Shown: positions 1 through 8,113, counted from the first letter of the stretch. The stretch: DNA of 64,000 nt from Microbacterium flavum (GCF_018717645.1 NZ_JAFLHG010000013.1:40959-104958); one strand, 5' to 3'. The notes: generated by a model not told the origin, from the letters alone. Program-made: numbers and translations.

Positions 1-1
1 G

Positions 2-1537
2 ACGGACTACGCCCTCCTGTACGTCGCACGGTTCCGTGAAGCGGTCGGGCGGGGCCTGCAGAGGTGGGATGCCACCGTGACAGCCTGGCGGGGTGCATTC
101 GAGCCGATCCTCGCCTCCGGCGGGACCGTGATCGCCGGTCTTCTGTGCCTGCTGCTGAGCGACCTCGCGACCAACCGCGCGCTCGGTCCGATCGCCTCGA
201 TCGGCATCCTCTTCGCGGTCCTGTCAGCGCTCACCTTCCTTCCCGCCCTCCTCGCCCTCACGGGCCGCGCGGCCTTCTGGCCGTTCATCCCGAAGCCGGG
301 CGCGCACGCCGACGCGGGCGACGCCGCCGAAGCGCTCGTCGCCGACCCCGCGCAGCCGGTGAAGGGGTTCTGGGCGCGGCAGGCACGGCTCATCGCGCGG
401 CACGCCCGCCCGGTCTGGATCATCACGACCGTCGTGCTCATCGCGGCGGCCGCGGGAGTGCTCCAGCTGAAGGCGGACGGCGTGCCGCAGAGCGATCTCG
501 TGCTCGGTGCGTCCGAGGCGCGCGACGGGCAAGACGTCCTGGCCGCGCACTTCGCCGGCGGGTCGGGGAGCCCCGCGTACGTCATCGTCCCCGAGGACCG
601 CGTCGCCGACGCGGTGGGCGTGCTGGATGCCGCCGACGGCATCGACAGCGTCGCAGCGGTCTCGCAGGACTCCACTTCGGGTCAGGTGGGAGTGAGTCTG
701 GAGGGCGGAGAGGTCGTCTACTCCGTGGCGGGCCCTCCCGCCGCGGCGGGAGCGCCCGCACCCGCGCCCACGGTGTCCGACGGCGATGTCCTGCTGGTGG
801 CGACGTTGAGCGACGAGGCGGACTCGCTGGCGGCGGAGGAGGCGATCCGCGGTCTGCGTACGGCGTTCGAGGCCGAGCTCGGCGCCGGAACGACCCTCGT
901 CGGCGGGCCGACCGCGCTCGATGTCGACACCAACGACACGTCGATCCGCGACCGCACGGTCATCATCCCCGTCATCCTCGTCGTGATCCTGGTGATCCTC
1001 ATGCTTCTCCTGCGGGCGGTGGTCGCCCCGCTCATCCTCATCGCCAGTGTCATCCTGTCCTTCGGCTCTGCACTGGGGGTCAGTGCTCTCGTGTTCACCC
1101 ACCTGTTCGACTTCCCGGGGGCCGACCCCGCCGTCCCGCTCTACGGGTTCGTCTTCCTCGTGGCGCTCGGCGTGGACTACAACATCTTCCTGATGTCGCG
1201 GGTGAGGGAGGAGTCGCTGCGCCACGGCACGCGCCCCGGCATCCTGCGGGGACTCGTCGCGACGGGCGGCGTCATCACCTCGGCGGGGCTCGTGCTGGCG
1301 GCCACCTTCGCCGCCCTGGGGGTGATCCCGATCCTCTTCCTCGCGCAGCTCGCCTTCATCGTCGCCTTCGGCGTGCTCCTGGACACCTTCATCGTCCGCT
1401 CGCTGCTCGTGCCGGCGGTGGCCTTCGACCTCGGGCGCGTGATCTGGTGGCCGTCGAAGCTGTGGCGATCAGAGCAGGCGGATAAGCCCGTGGAGGCCAT
1501 GACGCGAGCGGAGTACCGGGCTAGGGTCGGAGAATGA
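2..1537 (+). CDS. MMPL-family membrane transporter, C-terminal part (5' end outside window)
   Basis: The reading frame is open from base 2 and ends in TGA at 1535-1537, giving 511 residues of the C-terminal part of an MmpL/RND-type exporter. The first residues (TDYALLYVARFREAV) match the conserved transmembrane motif at the end of the first half of such proteins. The sequence then has hydrophobic helices, a cytoplasmic linker, a helix near 420-470, an extracellular domain rich in Asp/Gly/Ala (about 470-950), and a second helix bundle containing GVDYNIFLMSRVREE, the repeat-two copy of the same motif. Family members export lipids or small hydrophobic molecules using proton motive force; the substrate cannot be told. 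The last bases overlap the next start (ATGA at 1534-1537). Confidence 0.9.
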   Translation, partial: TDYALLYVARFREAVGRGLQRWDATVTAWRGAFEPILASGGTVIAGLLCLLLSDLATNRALGPIASIGILFAVLSALTFLPALLALTGRAAFWPFIPKPGAHADAGDAAEALVADPAQPVKGFWARQARLIARHARPVWIITTVVLIAAAAGVLQLKADGVPQSDLVLGASEARDGQDVLAAHFAGGSGSPAYVIVPEDRVADAVGVLDAADGIDSVAAVSQDSTSGQVGVSLEGGEVVYSVAGPPAAAGAPAPAPTVSDGDVLLVATLSDEADSLAAEEAIRGLRTAFEAELGAGTTLVGGPTALDVDTNDTSIRDRTVIIPVILVVILVILMLLLRAVVAPLILIASVILSFGSALGVSALVFTHLFDFPGADPAVPLYGFVFLVALGVDYNIFLMSRVREESLRHGTRPGILRGLVATGGVITSAGLVLAATFAALGVIPILFLAQLAFIVAFGVLLDTFIVRSLLVPAVAFDLGRVIWWPSKLWRSEQADKPVEAMTRAEYRARVGE

Positions 1538-2106
1538 GCCGGGCGCTTTTCATCGTCGACGTGCAGAACGACTTCACCGAGGGCGGCGCCCTCGGCGTGG
1601 CGGGGGGAGACGCGGTCGCACACGCCATCACGGCGCACCTGGCGGAACACGCCGGCGACTACGCGCTGATCGTCGCGTCCCGGGACTGGCATGACGCCGA
1701 TACGGACAACGGCGGTCACATCGCGCTGGACGGCGAGCCCGACTACGTGACCACGTGGCCGGTGCACTGCGTCGCGGGAACGGAGGGCGCGGAGTACGAC
1801 CCGGGCCTCGACACCTCCGCGGTCACCACGCACGTCAAGAAGGGGCAGGGCGTGCCCGCCTATTCCCTGTTCGAAGGAACGACGGATCGCGGGGAGAAGG
1901 TCGCCGCGCTCCTCACCGCGCACGGGGTCACCGAGGTGGACGTCACGGGCATCGCCACCGATCACTGCGTGCGCGCATCGGCGCTGGATGCCATCGCCCA
2001 CGGCGTCCACGTGCGCGTGCTGGCCGGCCTGGTGGCGGGGGTGGCGCCGGGTGCCTCGGAGGCTGCCCTGGCGGAGCTGGCACACGCCGGCGCTGAAATC
2101 TGCTAG
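1534..2106 (+). CDS. pncA: Nicotinamidase / isochorismatase-family cysteine hydrolase
   Basis: 190 residues, the normal size for PncA. The triad is visible: Asp9 in FIVDVQNDF, a Lys at 102 or 103 in HVKKGQG, and Cys145 in ATDHCVRAS. The DWHDADTDNGGH stretch supplies the usual metal-binding Asp/His residues. PncA deamidates nicotinamide to nicotinate for NAD salvage; other isochorismatase-fold hydrolases share this plan, but the VQNDF and TDHCVRAS motifs favour nicotinamidase. The ATG overlaps the upstream transporter stop by 4 nt, yet a TAGGGT box at 1522-1527 ends exactly 6 nt before the ATG, so it may also be transcribed as a leaderless mRNA from its own promoter. Confidence 0.85.
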   Translation: MSRALFIVDVQNDFTEGGALGVAGGDAVAHAITAHLAEHAGDYALIVASRDWHDADTDNGGHIALDGEPDYVTTWPVHCVAGTEGAEYDPGLDTSAVTTHVKKGQGVPAYSLFEGTTDRGEKVAALLTAHGVTEVDVTGIATDHCVRASALDAIAHGVHVRVLAGLVAGVAPGASEAALAELAHAGAEIC

Positions 2107-2539
2107 AGTCGATATTTGGTCTTGAGCCGGTTCGTCCCCACTCTTCTGCCGCGTCGATGCGAGCTGTCGGGTTGATGATGGCGTGCTCGACGCCAGTTCT
2201 CCCACGGCCCGTTCTTCCCGTTCCGGCGCCCTCGACGAAAGCTCGCTCATCTTCTCCGATTCACCTCCGCTGCCGCTGACCTGGCGCCGCGCGGATCTCG
2301 ACCTCGACGTCGCGCACCGCGGCGATCAGTACGCCGGTTTCGTGGCGCCCGCTCAGGGCGGCTTCGAAGCTCAGGGCGGCCGTGGCGAACGCCTCGGCAC
2401 GTTCCTCGATCGCGCCGCTGCGATCGACGCCGTCCGCCTCAGCCAGGGGCACTGCGCCCCTCATCACCGTCCGCGTCGCGTCCGTCGACACGGCATCCGG
2501 GGTCCCCATGGGGGCCCACACAACAAGAAGAGAGACACG
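2107..2539 (+). other. 433-bp region before the cold-shock gene, open and coding-like in the same frame
   Basis: A TAGAGT box at 2104-2109 could be a promoter giving a leader of about 420 nt. From GTG 2183 the frame is open without a stop into the cold-shock ATG at 2540. Between about 2249 and 2430 it has strong G/C third positions and protein-like content ([41 protein letters not shown]). Either this is a long cold-shock 5' UTR, or a short unannotated protein or N-terminal extension is encoded here. I do not recognise the family. Confidence 0.45.
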
Positions 2540-2743
2540 ATGGCCACCGGCACCGTGAAATGGTTCAACTCCGAAAAGGGCTTCGGGTTCATCGCTCCCG
2601 ATGACGGCTCCGCCGACGTGTTCGCGCACTTCAGCGCGATCGCCGGCGACGGGTACCGCGACCTGCGCGAGGCGCAGAAGGTCGAGTTCGACACGCAGGC
2701 AGGCCCCAAGGGCCCGCAGGCCGCGAACATCCGCGGTCTCTGA
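2540..2743 (+). CDS. cspA: Cold-shock protein, CspA family
   Basis: 67 residues forming a single cold-shock OB fold. RNP1 is KGFGFI (14-19) and RNP2 is DVFAHF (26-31); [11 protein letters not shown] is the family N-terminus. These proteins bind single-stranded RNA/DNA and melt RNA secondary structure as chaperones. The ATG at 2540 was chosen because the conserved family N-terminus starts there and a purine-rich AAGAAGAGAG precedes it. The in-frame upstream extension to 2183 is discussed separately. A hairpin at 2759-2793 follows the gene. Confidence 0.95.
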   Translation: MATGTVKWFNSEKGFGFIAPDDGSADVFAHFSAIAGDGYRDLREAQKVEFDTQAGPKGPQAANIRGL

Positions 2744-2758
2744 GCGTTCCAGAGCCTC

Positions 2759-2793
2759 CGTCGGCCGACGCGCATGCTGTGCGTCGGCCGACG
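2759..2793 (+). terminator. Hairpin downstream of cspA
   Basis: Two copies of the self-complementary CGTCGGCCGACG (2759-2770 and 2782-2793) flank a short loop and can form a 14-16 bp stem just after the cold-shock stop codon. No U-tract follows, as is common for actinobacterial hairpin terminators. Confidence 0.5.
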
Positions 2794-2988
2794 ATCCGCC
2801 GGGAGTCCTCCTCTATGCCGTCGCAGTCATACCCCACCCCGTAGCGTGGGGCACAGCGATCGGCATCTGCCCATGGCTTCCGGCCTTCGGGTCCCGATCG
2901 TCAGGGGCGCATCATCTCCTCTACCGTCACCGAATCCCGACTCGGTCCCATCCGCCAGACCTACGCGGGGACCAAAGAGTTCCCCCCG

Positions 2989-4020
2989 ATGGCCCGCGCG
3001 TACACCGACCTCTCGCAGGTCGTGCGTGAGACGGGTCTCCTGCACCGCACGCCGTGGTTCTACATCCTGGTCGGCACCGCGATCGCGCTCGGTCTCGGCG
3101 GCTGCGTCACCGGGTTCATCCTGCTGGGGGACAGCTGGTTCCAGCTGCTGATCGCCGGAGCCCTCGGCATCCTGCTCACGCAGGTCGCCTTCCTCTCGCA
3201 CGAGGCTGCCCATCGCCAGATCCTCACCTCGGGTCCTGCGAACGACCGGCTCGCCCGGGTGCTCGCCAGCGGCGTCGTCGGCATGAGCTACGCCTGGTGG
3301 ACGACGAAGCACACCCGTCACCACGCGAACCCCAACCGCGTGGGCAAGGACCCCGACATCGAGATCGACACGATCTCGTTCATCGAAGAGGACGCCGCGA
3401 CCGCCCGTGGGCTGCGCCGCTGGATCACGCGCCGCCAGGGCTGGCTGTTCTTCCCGCTCCTCACCCTCGAGGGGCTCAACCTGCACGTGATCAGCATGCG
3501 ACACCTGGCGAGCCGCGGCGAGGTCAAGGGCCGCTGGATCGAGATCGCGATGATCGCTGCGCGCTTCGCGATCTTCGTGGCGCCCGTCTTCATCTTCCTT
3601 CCGCTCGGAATGGCCTTCGCCTTCTTCGGCGTTCAGGTCGCCGTGTTCGGCGTGTACATGGGCGCGTCGTTCGCGCCGAACCACAAGGGCATGGCCATCA
3701 TCGCGCCGGACGCCAAGCTCGACTTCTTCAGCAAGCAGGTGCGCACCTCGCGCAACATCCGCGGCGGCTGGTGGGCGACGTGGCTCATGGGCGGTCTGAA
3801 CTACCAGGTCGAGCACCACCTGTTCCCGAACATGCCGCGCCCGCACCTGTCGAAGGCACGCAGCATCGTCATGGACCAGTGCCGCACGCTGAACGTGCCG
3901 TACGTGGAGACCTCGCTCGGCCGCTCCTACGCGATCGTCATCGACTACCTGAACCGCGTCGGACTCGCCGCTCGCGACCCGTTCGACTGCCCGATGGCAG
4001 CCACTTACCGTCGAGCCTGA
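2989..4020 (+). CDS. Membrane fatty-acid desaturase (acyl-CoA / acyl-lipid desaturase)
   Basis: 343 residues from the only standard in-frame start. The three histidine boxes of the membrane di-iron desaturases are present in order: HEAAH, HTRHH and QVEHH. Hydrophobic helices lie at about 24-70 and 190-230. The enzyme should introduce a cis double bond into acyl chains at the membrane using O2 and an electron donor. The true N-terminus may be upstream: the same frame is open back to about 2845 and reads IISSTVTESRLGPIRQTYAG directly before this Met, with no ATG/GTG/TTG; an ATC at 2911 or 2914 preceded by AGGGG is possible. A TAGCGT box at 2842-2847 is a candidate -10. Confidence 0.9.
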   Translation: MARAYTDLSQVVRETGLLHRTPWFYILVGTAIALGLGGCVTGFILLGDSWFQLLIAGALGILLTQVAFLSHEAAHRQILTSGPANDRLARVLASGVVGMSYAWWTTKHTRHHANPNRVGKDPDIEIDTISFIEEDAATARGLRRWITRRQGWLFFPLLTLEGLNLHVISMRHLASRGEVKGRWIEIAMIAARFAIFVAPVFIFLPLGMAFAFFGVQVAVFGVYMGASFAPNHKGMAIIAPDAKLDFFSKQVRTSRNIRGGWWATWLMGGLNYQVEHHLFPNMPRPHLSKARSIVMDQCRTLNVPYVETSLGRSYAIVIDYLNRVGLAARDPFDCPMAATYRRA

Positions 4021-4086
4021 GCGGAGGCTCGAGCGCGCTGAGCGCGTTGTGCAGCGGGGCCGTCAAACGGTCGCTACCGTCGGATG

Positions 4087-4333
4087 ATGAGCCGCATCGT
4101 GAGGACACGGGTCGTGATCGCGGCCGTGGTCGTCGGCCCTCCTCGCGGTGGGAGTCGTCGTCGGCCTGCTCCGGCGCCGGCGTCGTCCACCGCCTCCGTC
4201 GGGTGACCTGTCGGCCTCCGACCCCTATTCAGACCTGCAGCTCGGTCGCGGCCCCGTGACCCACGATCCCCGCGACGAAGCGAGCGCCTCGCAGATCGGC
4301 GACCCGCCCGAGGGGCGTGACCCGCTGATCTGA
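4087..4333 (+). pseudogene. Small single-pass membrane protein interrupted by a one-base frameshift
   Basis: From ATG 4087 the frame reads MSRIVRTRVVIAAVVVG; skipping one C near 4138 continues as LLAVGVVVGLLRRRRR and runs to a stop at 4331-4333. The joined product would be about 81 residues: a short basic N-terminus, one transmembrane helix, an Arg cluster, and a hydrophilic tail (SDPYSDLQLG, ASQIGDPPEGRDPLI). Support for a real gene: a TACCGT box at 4075-4080 ends 6 nt before this ATG, the spacing seen at many other starts here. It may be a genuine pseudogene or a sequencing error in the run of Cs. Function unknown. Confidence 0.5.
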
Positions 4334-4455
4334 TTCGCCGGAGCCCTGCCAGCTTCCGACCTTTCTCCGCCACTCTCCGATCGCGGTGCCGGGATGATGC
4401 TGAGGCGGCGTCTTCATCCGCCAGACTCCTCGATACCTGGATCCGGAGGAACCCG

Positions 4456-4761
4456 ATGATCACTGTTCATCTTCGCTATGAGATCGACCCCGACAAGCTC
4501 GACGCCTTCACCGCGTACGGCCGGATGTGGATCCGGCTGGTCAACAGGTTGGGGGGTGACCACCACGGCTACTTCATGCCGAGCGAGGGCGACAGTGACG
4601 AAGCGTTCGCCCTTTTCACGTTTCCGTCGCTGGCCGCGTACGAGCTCTACCGGGAGGCATCCAAGACGGATCCGGAGTGTCACGAGGCGTTCGAGCTCGC
4701 ACGCACGACCGGGTGCATCCGTCGCTACGAGCGGCGCTTCCTGTCGCCCGTGCGGCGCTGA
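4456..4761 (+). CDS. NIPSNAP-like small protein
   Basis: 101 residues with the ferredoxin-like dimeric alpha-beta barrel pattern of NIPSNAP proteins: MITVHLRYEIDPDKLDAF at the start, a GGDHHGYFMPSEGD loop, LFTFPSLAAYELYR, and an ERRFL C-terminus. The start has a good ribosome binding site, GGAGGA, a few bases upstream. The biochemical role of bacterial NIPSNAP proteins is not settled; they are soluble and often sit near catabolic genes. It stands alone on this strand. Confidence 0.75.
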   Translation: MITVHLRYEIDPDKLDAFTAYGRMWIRLVNRLGGDHHGYFMPSEGDSDEAFALFTFPSLAAYELYREASKTDPECHEAFELARTTGCIRRYERRFLSPVRR

Positions 4762-4795
4762 GCGACCTCCCAGGTGCAGGCCGTAGACTGGGTCC

Positions 4796-4858
4796 CGATA
4801 GGCGGACTTCTCATTCGTCTCGCCCCGGCTGTGTGGTAACAGTCGGGGCTTTTTCTTT
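4796..4858 (+). ncRNA. Possible short terminated transcript, about 60 nt
   Basis: A TAGACT box at 4784-4789 resembles the -10 of other promoters here and is followed about 60 nt later by a perfect intrinsic terminator, with no start codon or open frame between. This may be a small RNA, or only the terminator of the upstream gene preceded by a chance box. Confidence 0.3.
4822..4858 (+). terminator. Rho-independent terminator
   Basis: GCCCCGGCTG (4822-4831) pairs with CAGTCGGGGC (4840-4849) with a single G-U pair, closing an 8-nt loop, and is followed by TTTTTCTTT. It is oriented for + strand transcription from the NIPSNAP-like gene or the candidate short RNA, and separates them from the minus-strand tRNA. 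Confidence 0.85.
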
Positions 4859-4890
4859 CCCTCGGACGTCGTCCGCCTGTCACCCGTGAG

Positions 4891-4963
4891 TGGGCCCCGT
4901 GGGGCTCGAACCCACGACCCGCGGATTAAAAGTCCGATGCTCTACCGACTGAGCTAGAGGCCC
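4891..4963 (-). tRNA. tRNA-Lys (anticodon TTT)
   Basis: On the minus strand a 73-nt cloverleaf begins GGGCCTC, with D-arm GCTCAGTCGGTAGAGC, anticodon arm CGGACTTTTAATCCG (anticodon TTT), T-arm GTGGGTTCGAGCCCCAC and 3' acceptor strand GGGGCCC plus discriminator A. CCA is not encoded. A TACGCT box at 4973-4978 lies about 9 nt upstream of the mature 5' end. Confidence 0.96.
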
Positions 4964-4990
4964 TCGTATCCCAGCGTATCGGGTACGACG

Positions 4991-5030
4991 CGGTGCGGCC
5001 GTCGGCACCCCCGCGCCGACGGCCGCACCG
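4991..5030 (-). terminator. Strong hairpin downstream of the fasciclin gene
   Basis: CGGTGCGGCCGTCGGC (4991-5006) and its exact reverse complement (5015-5030) form a 16-bp stem with an 8-nt loop, 38 nt past the fasciclin stop and before the tRNA-Lys promoter. No U-tract is present, so this is probably a hairpin terminator of the actinobacterial type. Confidence 0.6.
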
Positions 5031-5068
5031 TCTCTTTCCCCTCTTGTCCCGAGAGGGGAGCCTGCTGA

Positions 5069-5731
5069 TCAGTTGGTGGGCATGAGCACCGTGTCGATCA
5101 GGTACACCGTGGCGTTGGCGGTCTGGACGCCACCGCAGATGACCTTGGCGCCGTTGACCATCAGGTTGTCGCCGGAGCCGGTGACGTCGACCTCGCCGCC
5201 CTCGACCGTCTTGTGCATGCCGGCGATGTCCGACGGCTCGATCTGGCCGGGGACCACGTGGTACGTGAGGATCTTCGAGAGCGTGGCGCTGTCGGTCTTG
5301 AGGGACTCGATCGTCGCCGGGTCGATCTTCGCGAACGCGTCATCGACGGGAGCGAACACCGTGAACTCGCTGCCGTTGAGCGTGTCGACGAGGTCGACAT
5401 CCGGGTTCAGCTTCCCGCTGACGGCCGCCGTGAGCGTGGTCAGCAGGGGGTTGTTGGATGCCGCGACGGCCACCGGGTCCTGCGACATGCCCTGGACCGA
5501 ACCCGCGCCCGAGGGGACGGCGTCGGCGTAGGCGGAGCAGCCGGTGCCGACGAGGTTGGCGGCCGGGTCCATCGCCATGTCCGAGGGGGTGGCCGACGGC
5601 GTCATCTCCTCCATGGCGGCGGGCGTCGTCTCCGCCGGGGTGGAGGAACCCATCGAACACGCCGACAGGGCGAAAGCGCCGGCGATGGTGAGGGTGAGAG
5701 CGGCGGTGATCTTCTTCTTGGTGCTGAGCAT
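5069..5731 (-). CDS. Fasciclin (FAS1)-domain lipoprotein, MPT83/MPT70-like
   Basis: 220 residues from ATG 5731, preceded by GGAGG. A basic N-terminus, hydrophobic core and lipobox LSAC make Cys25 the lipidated residue. A Ser/Thr/Pro/Met-rich linker leads to one FAS1 domain (about 85-220) with the H1/H2-type motifs [16 protein letters not shown] and [10 protein letters not shown] and a closing [10 protein letters not shown]. It should sit on the outer face of the membrane as an adhesion-type protein. In mycobacteria the related MPT83 and MPT70 are controlled by SigK, and here sigK-rskA is the divergent neighbour. A promoter fitting the SigK consensus lies at 5778-5805. Confidence 0.92.
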   Translation of the reverse strand: MLSTKKKITAALTLTIAGAFALSACSMGSSTPAETTPAAMEEMTPSATPSDMAMDPAANLVGTGCSAYADAVPSGAGSVQGMSQDPVAVAASNNPLLTTLTAAVSGKLNPDVDLVDTLNGSEFTVFAPVDDAFAKIDPATIESLKTDSATLSKILTYHVVPGQIEPSDIAGMHKTVEGGEVDVTGSGDNLMVNGAKVICGGVQTANATVYLIDTVLMPTN

Positions 5732-5777
5732 GATGTGCCTCCGTGATCGGGGGTCGCAGGGTGCGGCCTCGAGTGTG

Positions 5778-5805
5778 GTTCGGAGGCTCCGCCCGATCGG
5801 ATTGG
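5778..5805 (-). promoter_or_regulatory. Candidate SigK-type promoter of the fasciclin lipoprotein
   Basis: Read on the minus strand, CCAATCC (5805-5799), a 15-nt spacer, then CCGAAC (5783-5778). The mycobacterial SigK consensus, from memory, is CCATCC, about 16 nt, CCGAAT. The -10-like element lies 46 nt before the ATG, leaving a leader that contains the GGAGG site. Confidence 0.55.
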
Positions 5806-5964
5806 AAGAGATTCCAGACGAGACGAAAGAACAGGTTCCAGACAATCCGAAAGGCCCGTCGCAGCGAACCACTCCCGACAGAGAAGGCCCGCACCCGGGC
5901 GTCGAGGCCTACTCGTTCACATTCGGGTGACGCAAGGGGACGATGAAGGGGGTCATCATGCGGC

Positions 5965-6576
5965 ATGCTGAGTGGGATGGTCATCGACGGAGTAGAAGTG
6001 ACGCCGGGCGCAGGCGCCGGTCGTCCGCGCGATCATGCCGCCGAGCTCCTCGAGCGGGTGGCCGCACAGGATCAGGGGGCGTTCGCCCAGCTGTACGACC
6101 TGCTGTCCTCTCGAGTCTTCGGACTCATCCTCCGCGTGCTCGTCAATCGCTCCCACGCCGAGGAGGTGCTGCAGGAGGTCTTCCTCGAGATCTGGCAATC
6201 CGCATCCCAGTTCGCTCCGAACAAAGGTCAGGGAAGGGCGTGGGTCATGACCATCGCGCATCGGAGGGCGGTTGACCGGGTGCGGTCGGCGCAGTCCAGT
6301 GCCGATCGAGACGAGCGTGCCGGCCTGAAGGAGCTGAGGTCGGAGCCCGCGGGCGTCGAGGAACAGGTGGAGCTGCGCATCGAGAGCAGGCGGATCGCAC
6401 GGGCCCTGGATGTCCTTCCCGCACCGCAGCGCGAAGCTCTGACCCTCGCCTACTTCGGGGGCTACAGTCAGAGCGAGATCTCGGCGATGACCGGGACCGC
6501 ACTGGGGACGATCAAGACGAGAATGCGCGACGGATTGTCGCGACTGCGCCAGGAAATGGGGGTGACCAATGGATGA
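5965..6576 (+). CDS. sigK: ECF RNA polymerase sigma factor SigK
   Basis: 203 residues with sigma region 2 (LLERVAAQDQGAFAQLYDLLSSRVFGLILRV then EEVLQEVFLEIWQ, about 28-80) and region 4 (LPAPQREALTLAYFGGYSQSEIS, then GTIKTRMRDGLSRLR helix-turn-helix, about 150-198). It directs RNA polymerase to a small regulon. Assignment to SigK rests on the following anti-sigma gene and the divergent fasciclin lipoprotein, the arrangement of the mycobacterial sigK locus. The start could instead be ATG 5977 (MVIDGVEVT). The stop overlaps the next ATG by 8 nt, so the two are translationally coupled. Confidence 0.88.
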   Translation: MLSGMVIDGVEVTPGAGAGRPRDHAAELLERVAAQDQGAFAQLYDLLSSRVFGLILRVLVNRSHAEEVLQEVFLEIWQSASQFAPNKGQGRAWVMTIAHRRAVDRVRSAQSSADRDERAGLKELRSEPAGVEEQVELRIESRRIARALDVLPAPQREALTLAYFGGYSQSEISAMTGTALGTIKTRMRDGLSRLRQEMGVTNG

Positions 6577-7381
6577 GATGACGATGGACGAGTTCGCCGA
6601 ACTCTCGGCCGGTCACGCTCTCGGCGCCCTCTCGGCCGACGACGCCGCCCTCTTCCGCGCCGCCCGCGAGGCGCACCCCGAGTGGGAGCACGTCGTCGCG
6701 CTCGACGAGCAGACGGCCGCCGGCCTCGCCGAGGGGATCGCCCCGGTCGCGCCGCCGATGGACATCCGCTCCAAAGTGCTCGCCGCCATCGCGGCTCCCG
6801 TCGTCCCCTCCGACGCAACGGCCGTGGATGACGCCTCCGTCACCGAGGACGCTCCCGCCGCCGACGACACTCCGTCTCCATCGCCGGCATCGCCGCCGAC
6901 CGAGGTCGTGCAGGCGGTCGCGCGTCGCAGCTGGACGCGAGGACTGTTCGCGCTCGTGGCATCCTTCGTTCTCCTCGTCGGCATCGGCTGGGGCGTCGGT
7001 GCGGTCTCCAACGTGTGGCACACGCCCGCGTCCGTGACCGCGCTGAACGAGATCCGGGATGCCCCCGACGCGGCCTCCGCGCAGAGCGAGTTCGACGGCG
7101 GCACCGCGACCGTGCACTGGTCGCAGAGCCTCGGCAAGGTGGTGCTCGTCGCCGACGGCCTGCCCGAGATCGCCTCCGACCGGACGTTCGAGCTGTGGTA
7201 CGTCCGCGGCGATTCCGCAATCCCCGCCGGGACGTTCTCCGCACAGGGCGGGGAGAGCACGGCGGAGCTCTCGGGCACGATGCAGCCCGGCGACGTCATC
7301 GCCGTCACCGTGGAGCCGGCCGGCGGAGCGCCGGACGGAACGCCCACCACGACGCCGATCCTCGCGGTCTCGACCGCCTGA
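6569..7381 (+). CDS. rskA: Anti-sigma-K factor RskA
   Basis: 270 residues. The N-terminal anti-sigma domain contains ELSAGHALGALSADDAALFR (about 11-30). An acidic Pro/Ala linker follows, then one transmembrane helix (about 127-148, LFALVASFVLLVGIGWGVG) and an extracytoplasmic RskA C-terminal domain with TFELWYVRGDSAIPAGTF and a closing TVEPAGGAPDGTPTTTPI, the family signature. It holds SigK at the membrane and is expected to release it after regulated proteolysis. It overlaps sigK, so regulator and inhibitor are made together. Confidence 0.93.
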   Translation: MDEMTMDEFAELSAGHALGALSADDAALFRAAREAHPEWEHVVALDEQTAAGLAEGIAPVAPPMDIRSKVLAAIAAPVVPSDATAVDDASVTEDAPAADDTPSPSPASPPTEVVQAVARRSWTRGLFALVASFVLLVGIGWGVGAVSNVWHTPASVTALNEIRDAPDAASAQSEFDGGTATVHWSQSLGKVVLVADGLPEIASDRTFELWYVRGDSAIPAGTFSAQGGESTAELSGTMQPGDVIAVTVEPAGGAPDGTPTTTPILAVSTA

Positions 7382-7430
7382 GCGTTCGCCCGGGCGGCCG
7401 AGCACGCGTGACCGCGGGTACCCTGGACGG

Positions 7431-8072
7431 GTGAATGACGACGCGCGACGTGAATACCACCGCCCCGTCCACCGTCCCGCGGACACCTTCGACCGGCGCT
7501 TCGGTTCGACCGATCCGGCCGAGGTGTCGCGCGCGGCGCACGCCACGGCATCCGCTCTGCTCACCCGAGTGCGCGAGGAGCCCGAGGATGACGTCGTCGA
7601 TCGACTCCTGACCTTCACCGACACGCACGGCATCGACACCCTCGCCGAGCTCTGGTCGCATTCGCCGGCGATGTCGCTGCCGGGCGCGCTGTGGCGCCTG
7701 TACCTGCTGCAGCTCATGGTGCGGGACGATCCGCGGACCTCGGCGCTCCTCTACGAGCGCGGGCGCGCGGCGCGCAACACCGTCGACGACGTCGTCGCGG
7801 GGGCTCCCACCCCGGTCGGGCCGGAGGAGCTCATGCAGCTCGTCGACGAGATCCTCCGCGGCGTGTTCACGGGCGACTTCGCGGTTGCGCTCGATCGGGC
7901 GGCATCCTTCTGCCGCGTGGAGGCAGCGGGGGCGCTCGATCTCGCCGACGACCACGACGCGAGCGAGCCCGAACGCGCCGCCGCGTTCACGACACGGGCG
8001 CTGCGGCTGGACACCTACGCCGGCGATCTCACCGCGTGCGCCGGACTGTGGCGTCGCGAGATGCTGACCTGA
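7431..8072 (+). CDS. Conserved actinobacterial protein of unknown function
   Basis: 213 residues from GTG 7431. It is a soluble, mostly helical, acidic protein with no signal peptide or membrane span; recognisable stretches are TFDRRFGSTDPAEVSRAAHATA, PGALWRLYLLQLMVRDDP and SFCRVEAAGALDLADDHD. Similar proteins are sometimes called RNA polymerase beta subunit in databases, which I consider a naming error since none of the beta-subunit motifs is here. GTG was chosen because TACCCT (7419-7424) ends 6 nt before it, as at many leaderless genes in this window; no ribosome binding site is seen. Confidence 0.7.
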   Translation: MNDDARREYHRPVHRPADTFDRRFGSTDPAEVSRAAHATASALLTRVREEPEDDVVDRLLTFTDTHGIDTLAELWSHSPAMSLPGALWRLYLLQLMVRDDPRTSALLYERGRAARNTVDDVVAGAPTPVGPEELMQLVDEILRGVFTGDFAVALDRAASFCRVEAAGALDLADDHDASEPERAAAFTTRALRLDTYAGDLTACAGLWRREMLT

Positions 8073-8113
8073 GCTCCCGCGCGTCGTCGCGCAGATCGTC
8101 GCCGGATGCCCCG

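Noticed and set aside
7431..8072. Naming this gene an RNA polymerase beta subunit
   Set aside because: No RpoB motif is present and the protein is only 213 residues; unknown function is the honest call.
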